Shown in pieces: positions 60,016-64,000 of a stretch of 64,000 nt of DNA. The position numbers and the translations under genes were made by a program. Source of the DNA: Marinobacter sp. JH2 (GTDB taxonomy: Bacteria; Pseudomonadota; Gammaproteobacteria; Pseudomonadales; Oleiphilaceae); the NCBI RefSeq assembly GCF_004353225.1, contig NZ_CP037934.1, forward strand, positions 372,001 through 436,000, in the 5' to 3' direction. The notes below the pieces were generated by a model. It saw only the letters and a list, made by a program, of their open reading frames with translations. It did not search any database and was not told where the DNA came from. Every line of letters starts with the position of its first letter. The stretch's first letter is position 1.

Positions 60016-60601
60016 GCACCCACTGATTATGCAGCTCGGCAACCTGCCGCTCAACCTCAATCAAAGGCTGGTTGTTATCAATGATCGCGTCTGCCTTAGC
60101 GCGCCGGTTTTCCCGAGACATCTGGGCCGCCATAATGCGTTCCACTTGCTCGCGGGAATTGTTATCCCGAGCCATGGTGCGTTCCAGCTGAACAGACTCT
60201 GGTACATCAATAACGAGGGTTTTGTTCACCAGTTCGTGTTGGTCCGTCTCTAGCAATAATGGCGAAACCAGCAGGGTGTAGGGCAGGTTGTAATCCGCAG
60301 GCTGAAGTTGGCGGATAAGTTCATCGCGAATAATCGGGTGTAGCAACGCCTCAAGCCAAGCCCGCTCCTCCGGCTCCGCAAACACTCGTTGCCGTAACCA
60401 AGCGCGATCCAGGGCACCATCGGCCCGCAACACCTCATCCCCAAAGTGCTCAGCAATAGTTTTCAGCGCAGGCATGCCCGGCTCAACCACCTCCCGAGCC
60501 ACATCATCCGCATCCACCCAGTGCACGCCCAATTCCCCAAACAGCCGCACCACCGTAGACTTCCCGGAACCAATTCCCCCTGTTAACCCAATAATCGCCA
60601 A
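60002..60601 (-). CDS. coaE: Dephospho-CoA kinase CoaE
   Basis: CoaE phosphorylates dephospho-CoA, the last step of coenzyme A synthesis. The 199-residue P-loop kinase has GLTGGIGSGKST (residues 5-16), the DADDVAREVV substrate segment, and a lid region with arginines (RIMAAQMSRENRRAKAD). It lies 9 bases downstream of pilD, the conserved pilBCD-coaE order in gammaproteobacteria. Its last codons overlap the start of the barrel-protein gene. Confidence 0.97.
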   Translation of the reverse strand: MAIIGLTGGIGSGKSTVVRLFGELGVHWVDADDVAREVVEPGMPALKTIAEHFGDEVLRADGALDRAWLRQRVFAEPEERAWLEALLHPIIRDELIRQLQPADYNLPYTLLVSPLLLETDQHELVNKTLVIDVPESVQLERTMARDNNSREQVERIMAAQMSRENRRAKADAIIDNNQPLIEVERQVAELHNQWVLEFS

Positions 60602-60610
60602 ACTTAGCTC

Positions 60611-61486
60611 CTAAACCCCAAGAAACCCATACCAAGCCGAAACAATTTCCGTCCCAAACCACAAACAAATCACCCCGGCCACCGCCAAGTAAGGTCCAAA
60701 CGGAATCGGCACCTCCCGCCCATGCTTGCGGAACACCATCAAACTGATGCCAACAACCGCCCCAACCAGAGATGACAGCAAAATCACCGCCGGCAGCACC
60801 TGCCAGCCCAACCAGGCACCCAAGGCTGCAAGCAGTTTAAAATCACCATGCCCCATGCCTTCCTTGCCGGTTAGCAGTTTAAAGAGCCAATAAACCGACC
60901 AAAGCGACAAATAACCTGCGACTGCACCCCAAAAGGCGCTTTCGAAATCCGTCAGCATACCGAAGTAATTTAGCATTAAACCTAACCACATCAGCGGGAG
61001 CGTGATGCTGTCAGGTAGAAGCTGGGTATCAAAATCGATCACCGTCAGCGCAACCAAGGCCCAGATTAACAGCTGCGCCCATAATGATGCTTCCGTAGGG
61101 CCGAGTAAACAAACCGTGATCACCGAAGCCGCGGCTGTAAAGGCTTCAACCAAAGGATAGCGGGCCGAGATTCGAGTTTTGCAGGAAGAGCATTTTCCGC
61201 CGAGCAGCACCCAGCTGATGACGGGAATGTTTTCCCAGGCTCGGATCTTGTGGCCGCAGGGCGGGCACGTGGAGGCAGGTTTAGAAAGTGTTATCTGCGT
61301 TTCGTTTTTGCGCTTTTCCTCCGGTACCTCAAGAAACTCCTCGCACTGACAGTGCCAGTCCTGGTGCATCATTTTTGGCAGGCGCAGGATGACTACATTC
61401 AGGAAGCTGCCGATGCAGAGGGAGACGACGGTGACTGTGGTGTAGAGGAGCCAGGGGGTTGCGAGGAAGGTTTCTAGTGATGGCAT
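60611..61486 (-). CDS. pilD: Prepilin peptidase / N-methyltransferase PilD
   Basis: This inner-membrane aspartic peptidase cleaves and N-methylates type IV prepilins and type II secretion pseudopilins. The 291-residue product has an N-terminal membrane segment and a cytoplasmic zinc-binding loop (C74, C77, C99, C102). The catalytic aspartates lie in VIDFDTQLLPD (D151/D153) and MGHGDFKLL (D215). It follows pilC after 124 bases containing a GC-rich hairpin and precedes coaE by 9 bases. Confidence 0.96.
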   Translation of the reverse strand: MPSLETFLATPWLLYTTVTVVSLCIGSFLNVVILRLPKMMHQDWHCQCEEFLEVPEEKRKNETQITLSKPASTCPPCGHKIRAWENIPVISWVLLGGKCSSCKTRISARYPLVEAFTAAASVITVCLLGPTEASLWAQLLIWALVALTVIDFDTQLLPDSITLPLMWLGLMLNYFGMLTDFESAFWGAVAGYLSLWSVYWLFKLLTGKEGMGHGDFKLLAALGAWLGWQVLPAVILLSSLVGAVVGISLMVFRKHGREVPIPFGPYLAVAGVICLWFGTEIVSAWYGFLGV

Positions 61487-61546
61487 TTGGGGCTCTTAGG
61501 TAACGGTTTTAGCTCGCGAAGGAGGGTGAGTATGGTTTTCTGAAGT

Positions 61547-61571
61547 GCCCTCTCCGGATGAGGGAGAGGGC
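61547..61571. repeat. GC-rich hairpin between pilC and pilD
   Basis: GCCCTCTCC (61547-61555) and GGAGAGGGC (61563-61571) are perfect 9-base arms around a 7-base loop in the pilC-pilD gap. There is no T-run. Similar CCCTCTCC-GGAGAGGG palindromes are common short intergenic repeats in gammaproteobacteria. It could attenuate or stabilise the pil transcript. Confidence 0.55.
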
Positions 61572-61610
61572 GGGCCGATTAATAGACATTCTGGACGGCA
61601 AGGAGAACGT

Positions 61611-62831
61611 TTAGCTGACAACCTGTCCCATTTGAAATATTGGTAGATACATAGCAATAATCAAACCGCCAACCAGTACCCCGAGAACCGCCATGATCAT
61701 CGGCTCCATTAGTGCAGTTAGGTTATCTACCATGTCATCAACTACAGCCTCGTAATGTACTGCCACCTTTTCAAGCATCTCATCCAGGTTGCCAGATTCT
61801 TCACCAATGGCGGTAAGCTGAACCGCCATTACCGGGAAGACATCTTGTTGGCGCATGGATGCTTGCAATTGGGTACCGCTGGATACATCGTTCTTGATGT
61901 TTTGAATCGCGTCGCGGTAAACCGCATTGCCGGTTGCTCCGGCAACTGAGTCAAGTGCGTCGACCAAAGGCACACCTGCAGCAAACGTAGTGGATAAAAC
62001 GCGACCGAATTTGGCGACAGCAGACTTGTCGAGAATTTCGCCGACAATTGGCAGTTTTAAAACGTATTTGTCGACAATGTCTGAAAATTTTTGAGACCGT
62101 CGTTTGGCCTCTTTGAACAAATAAATCGTACCTACAATTGCGAGCAGTACCACAAACCACCATGACTGCATCCATTCGGAAAGTCTTACCACCATTTGGG
62201 TAAATACCGGCAGTTCAGCTCCAAATCCGGAGAACAAACTTTCAAATTGCGGTACAACTTTGATTAGCAGAATTGCAGTAACCACGATAGCAACCACAAT
62301 AACGGCAATTGGGTAGGTCATCGCCTTTTTGACTTTTTTCTTGAGAATTTCAGTTTTCTCAAGGTAGGTCGCAATTCTGTCGAGCATGGCCTCAAGTGCA
62401 CCGGCCTGTTCGCCAGATTCCACCAAATTGCAGTAGAGAGTGTCAAAGTGCCTGGGGTGTTTGCGCAACGCAGCGGCAAAACCCGTTCCGGACGAAATGT
62501 CATTCCGAATCGACATTACCAGTTCTTGTAAGCCCTTGTTCTCAAGTCCATCGGCTACGATGTCGAAGCTCTGCACCAAAGGTACACCTGCTTTCATCAT
62601 CGTTGCCAACTGGCGAGTCAGCATGGCGATATCGAAAGGTGTGATTTTTTTACTGCCACCAAAGAGTGGCTTAGGCTTTTTCTTAACTTTGTCTGGAATT
62701 ACGCCTTGCTTGCGGAGTTGGGCTTTCACGAGGGCCAAACTGACGCCGTTCATCTCACCCTTCGTTTTATTGCCTTTACGGTCTTTGCCTTCCCAGACAT
62801 ACGCTTCCAGCTTTTGCGATTTTTCTGCCAT
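61611..62831 (-). CDS. pilC: Type IV pilus inner-membrane platform protein PilC
   Basis: PilC is the inner-membrane core of the type IV pilus assembly machine and the partner of the PilB and PilT motors. The 406-residue protein has two homologous GspF/PilC domains with the usual three membrane segments. Motifs include DIAMLTRQLATMMKAGVPLVQ and, in the repeat, FGRVLSTTFAAGVPLVDAL. It lies 2 bases after pilB, so the two are translationally coupled. Confidence 0.97.
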   Translation of the reverse strand: MAEKSQKLEAYVWEGKDRKGNKTKGEMNGVSLALVKAQLRKQGVIPDKVKKKPKPLFGGSKKITPFDIAMLTRQLATMMKAGVPLVQSFDIVADGLENKGLQELVMSIRNDISSGTGFAAALRKHPRHFDTLYCNLVESGEQAGALEAMLDRIATYLEKTEILKKKVKKAMTYPIAVIVVAIVVTAILLIKVVPQFESLFSGFGAELPVFTQMVVRLSEWMQSWWFVVLLAIVGTIYLFKEAKRRSQKFSDIVDKYVLKLPIVGEILDKSAVAKFGRVLSTTFAAGVPLVDALDSVAGATGNAVYRDAIQNIKNDVSSGTQLQASMRQQDVFPVMAVQLTAIGEESGNLDEMLEKVAVHYEAVVDDMVDNLTALMEPMIMAVLGVLVGGLIIAMYLPIFQMGQVVS

Positions 62832-62833
62832 GC

Positions 62834-64000
62834 TTAATCCTTCGTCACGCGGTTGGCTTCTTCAAGGCTGGTCACGCCCTGAATCACCTTCATCAGGGCA
62901 GACTGCCTTAGAGTACGGAAGCCCTCGGCCTGCGCTTTTTTAGCAATTTGAATCGAGCTGGCTTCTTCCATAATCATGTTGGCCAGCTCATCTGTAATCT
63001 TGACCACCTCGTAAATACCAACGCGGCCTTTATATCCACCACTGCATTTATCACAGCCCTTGGGGCGGAACAACGTGAACCCCGTATCAATTTGTTCCTG
63101 TGTGAACCCTTCGGCTAAAAGCACGTCTTTTGGAACGTCTGCAGGTTGTTTGCAGCTGCACAGACGCCTGCCGAGGCGCTGAGCGATGATCAGGCTCACA
63201 GAGGTGGCGATGTTGAATGCGGGAACACCCATGTTCATCATTCGGGTGAGGGTTTCAGCAGCACTATTGGTGTGCAGAGTAGATAAAACCAAGTGTCCCG
63301 TCTGGGCCGCTTTGATGGCAATATTGGCCGTTTCTAAATCCCGTATCTCACCGACCATGATCACGTCTGGGTCTTGTCGCAAGAAAGCTCGCAGAGCTTC
63401 CGCAAAGCCCAATCCAACTCGTGTGTTCACGTTGACCTGGTTGATGCCTTCCAGGTTGATTTCGGCCGGGTCTTCCGCAGTGGAGATGTTCCGCTCGTTC
63501 GTATTCAAAATATTCAGGCCGGTATACAGAGAGACAGTCTTACCTGAACCGGTTGGGCCGGTGACCAAGATCATGCCTTGAGGCTGCTCAAGAGCTTCCA
63601 GGTAAAGTTGCTTCTGATCTTCTTCGTACCCAAGCACATCGATGCCGAGTTTTGCTTGGCTGGGATCGAGTATCCGAAGTACGATTTTCTCGCCCCAGAG
63701 CGTCGGTAGGGTGTTTACCCGAAAGTCGATGGCTTTGGTTTTAGACAGCTTCATTTTGATTCGGCCATCTTGAGGTACTCGGCGTTCTGAAATGTCTAGC
63801 TGAGCCATGATCTTCACACGAGCAGAAATCTTGGGAGCAAGCTTGATCGATGGGCGAGAGACCTCTTTCAAAATGCCGTCCGTCCGATAGCGAACCCGAT
63901 AAGTTTTTTCGTAGGGCTCGAAATGAATATCGGAGGCGCCACCACGAATGGCGTCAAGAAGCATCTTGTTGACGTACTTTACGATAGGCGCATCGTCAAC
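62834..64000 (-). CDS. pilB: Type IV pilus assembly ATPase PilB, cut by the window edge
   Basis: PilB is the hexameric extension motor of the type IV pilus. The frame is open to the right edge, so the N-terminal part is missing; the visible part is about 388 residues. It has the Walker A motif GPTGSGKT, the Asp and His boxes, Walker B with [11 protein letters not shown], and a tetracysteine zinc motif (CSCKQ and CDKC). No pilin gene (pilA) is visible in the window; in relatives it is usually encoded upstream and divergent from pilB, so just beyond 64000. Confidence 0.96.
   Translation of the reverse strand, partial: VDDAPIVKYVNKMLLDAIRGGASDIHFEPYEKTYRVRYRTDGILKEVSRPSIKLAPKISARVKIMAQLDISERRVPQDGRIKMKLSKTKAIDFRVNTLPTLWGEKIVLRILDPSQAKLGIDVLGYEEDQKQLYLEALEQPQGMILVTGPTGSGKTVSLYTGLNILNTNERNISTAEDPAEINLEGINQVNVNTRVGLGFAEALRAFLRQDPDVIMVGEIRDLETANIAIKAAQTGHLVLSTLHTNSAAETLTRMMNMGVPAFNIATSVSLIIAQRLGRRLCSCKQPADVPKDVLLAEGFTQEQIDTGFTLFRPKGCDKCSGGYKGRVGIYEVVKITDELANMIMEEASSIQIAKKAQAEGFRTLRQSALMKVIQGVTSLEEANRVTKD

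Overview
The window looks like chromosomal core DNA from a gammaproteobacterium close to Marinobacter (an inference). The support is a Pseudomonas-like gene order: two-subunit pyruvate carboxylase with a divergent LysR gene, mreBCD-maf-rng-yhdP, the rpoN/PTS-Ntr/lpt/kds/mla block next to murA-hisGDC, and pilBCD-coaE-yacG. I see no rRNA, tRNA, CRISPR array, prophage or complete insertion sequence. Almost every gene belongs to a known family.

Layout. 1-1664: cysN (cut by the window edge) and cysD, sulfate activation, leftward. 1840-3890: a PilZ protein and rimO, divergent. 3948-8950: pycA-pycB-can leftward with the divergent lysR-type gene. 9229-12507: gatCAB leftward. 12983-22097: mreB-mreC-mreD-maf-rng-yhdP-nitrilase rightward, for cell shape, RNA processing and envelope lipid transport. 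22110-31364: a long leftward set, read upstream to downstream as kdsD-kdsC-lptC-lptA-lptB-rpoN-hpf-ptsN-rapZ-ptsO-mgtE-yjgA. It combines LPS precursor synthesis and export, sigma-54, ribosome hibernation and the nitrogen PTS. 31568-40738: mlaFEDCB-ibaG-murA-hisG-hisD-hisC-nif3 rightward. 40902-43891: zapG leftward, then zapE and a thiolase rightward. 44357-50571: a DUF1302/DUF1329 pair and a MalT-like LuxR regulator preceded by a CRP/Vfr-type site. 50597-55398: leftward acyltransferase, Bax-like protein, a large lipoprotein of unknown function and a YfaZ-like porin. 55542-64000: pilB (cut by the window edge), pilC, pilD, coaE, an outer-membrane barrel protein, trmO, a hybrid histidine kinase and yacG, all leftward.

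The most unusual element is a family of seven intergenic palindromic repeats, about 105-190 bp each, at 9.0, 12.6, 36.9, 38.5, 39.8, 40.8 and 43.9 kb. A conserved core of about 55 bp is enclosed by long inverted-repeat arms. The arms differ in sequence from copy to copy but stay complementary within each copy. Three copies interrupt the hisG-hisD-hisC-nif3 series, and one carries a nested hairpin-rich insert. All five convergent gene junctions in the window hold a strong palindrome, and two of these are members of the family.

Other points of note: mreC has no ordinary start codon in the right frame, a terminator lies between hpf and ptsN, and coding-strand base composition changes abruptly between hisD and hisC.
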